Assembly: GCA_040880365.1 (NCBI GenBank)
Contig: JBBDIO010000222.1
Coordinates: forward strand, 1-14,926
Reading direction: 5' to 3'
DNA length: 14,926 bases
From: JBBDIO01 sp040880365
Lineage (GTDB): Bacteria > Chloroflexota > Anaerolineae > Caldilineales > Caldilineaceae
Shown: piece by piece, positions 14,410 to 14,926 of the stretch
Layout: every line of letters begins with the position of its first letter
Numbering within the stretch: position 1 is the first letter of the stretch
Program-made: the position numbers and the translations under genes
Notes under the pieces: model-generated
What the model saw: the letters and a program-made list of their open reading frames with translations, nothing else
Database searches by the model: none
What the model was told of the DNA's origin: nothing

Positions 14410-14926
14410 ATGGCAGAAGCACATAGCCAAACACGGAGCCAAGCACGCCAGAAAAAACAATATGCCGGGGCAAACCGCGCCGAGCCCTTGCCCATCCCGC
14501 CGGGACCGCATCGACGCGCCGGGCGCAAACGCGGCATCAGTCGCGGTATGCGCCGGTTTGAATCGGCCTTGGGACGGGTCGATCTGCCTACACGCGTTTC
14601 CAGCGGCAAGCATCTGCTCACCCATCTGCGCACCAGCACCTGGCATCTGAGCAAACTCGCCAGCGCATTGCTCCTGGCCGGTGTCATCACCGCACTCTAC
14701 AGCATCCATACCCAGGACGACTGGTTTGTCTATGCCGAAGATATTCGCTTCGAAAACACAACCTATCTGGATGCGCCCGAACTGCACGCCCAGCTCGATA
14801 TCCAGGGCTGGAATATTCTCTGGCTGCGTCCCGAGGCCGTGCGCGAGCAGATCCTGAACCATGCCGGCGTCACCGATGCCCATGTGCGCCTGGGGCTGCC
14901 GGGCCAGGTGGAGATCACCGTCAGCG
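14410..14926 (+). CDS. ftsQ: FtsQ/DivIB, cell division protein, 3' end cut off by the window
   Basis: Bitopic protein of the divisome that links early and late proteins and helps control FtsW-FtsI. The open frame from ATG at 14410 runs through the window end without a stop (172 residues seen). A basic, proline-containing cytoplasmic region covers about 1-78. A single membrane segment follows at about 80-98 (SKLASALLLAGVITALYSI). A POTRA-like domain starts near 107, with VYAEDIRFENTTYLDAPEL, GWNILWLRPEAVREQIL and the strand pattern DAHVRLGLPGQVEITV. This is the family's usual plan, although the cytoplasmic part is long. Its place directly after ddl supports the call. ftsA or ftsZ would be expected next. 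Confidence 0.88.
   Translation, partial: MAEAHSQTRSQARQKKQYAGANRAEPLPIPPGPHRRAGRKRGISRGMRRFESALGRVDLPTRVSSGKHLLTHLRTSTWHLSKLASALLLAGVITALYSIHTQDDWFVYAEDIRFENTTYLDAPELHAQLDIQGWNILWLRPEAVREQILNHAGVTDAHVRLGLPGQVEITVS

Overview
The window is a stretch of a bacterial division and cell wall (dcw) cluster. Every gene is on the + strand. The order is ftsI (5' end cut off), murF, mraY, murD, ftsW, murG, two small membrane-protein genes, murC, murB, ddl and ftsQ (3' end cut off). The DNA is GC-rich, many codons end in C or G, and GTG is used as a start codon next to ATG. The gene order, the short MraY, the MurB type and a class B PBP without PASTA domains suggest a Chloroflexota-like organism (Anaerolineae or Caldilineae). 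That placement is inferred from remembered family features and was not tested.

Layout. Positions 2-4387 hold ftsI, murF and mraY, separated by gaps of 18 and 36 nt. murD (4521-6122) and ftsW (6243-7661) each follow a gap of about 120-130 nt. murG (7456-8796) starts inside ftsW, and the two genes overlap by 206 nt in different frames. Two tandem CvpA-like membrane-protein genes follow (8920-9573 and 9658-10203). A 224-nt spacer comes next, with three perfect 13-bp tandem repeats and two possible hairpins. After it, murC and murB overlap by 4 nt and are followed closely by ddl and ftsQ.

How the genes work together. MurB and MurC make UDP-MurNAc and its first peptide addition. MurD adds the glutamate. 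MurF adds the D-Ala-D-Ala made by Ddl. MraY and MurG build lipid I and lipid II at the membrane. FtsW and FtsI polymerise and cross-link lipid II at the septum, and FtsQ helps recruit and regulate that pair. murE, normally between ftsI and murF, is missing from that position.

The most unusual feature is the ftsW/murG overlap. The conserved MurG start (GGGTGGH loop) lies inside the ftsW reading frame. The next roughly 140 nt encode the basic FtsW tail in one frame and a Pro/Ala-rich insertion in MurG in the other. Codon third positions suggest that the ftsW frame is the older one there. No RNA genes, CRISPR arrays, insertion sequences or strong intrinsic terminators were seen, and no gap reaches 300 nt.
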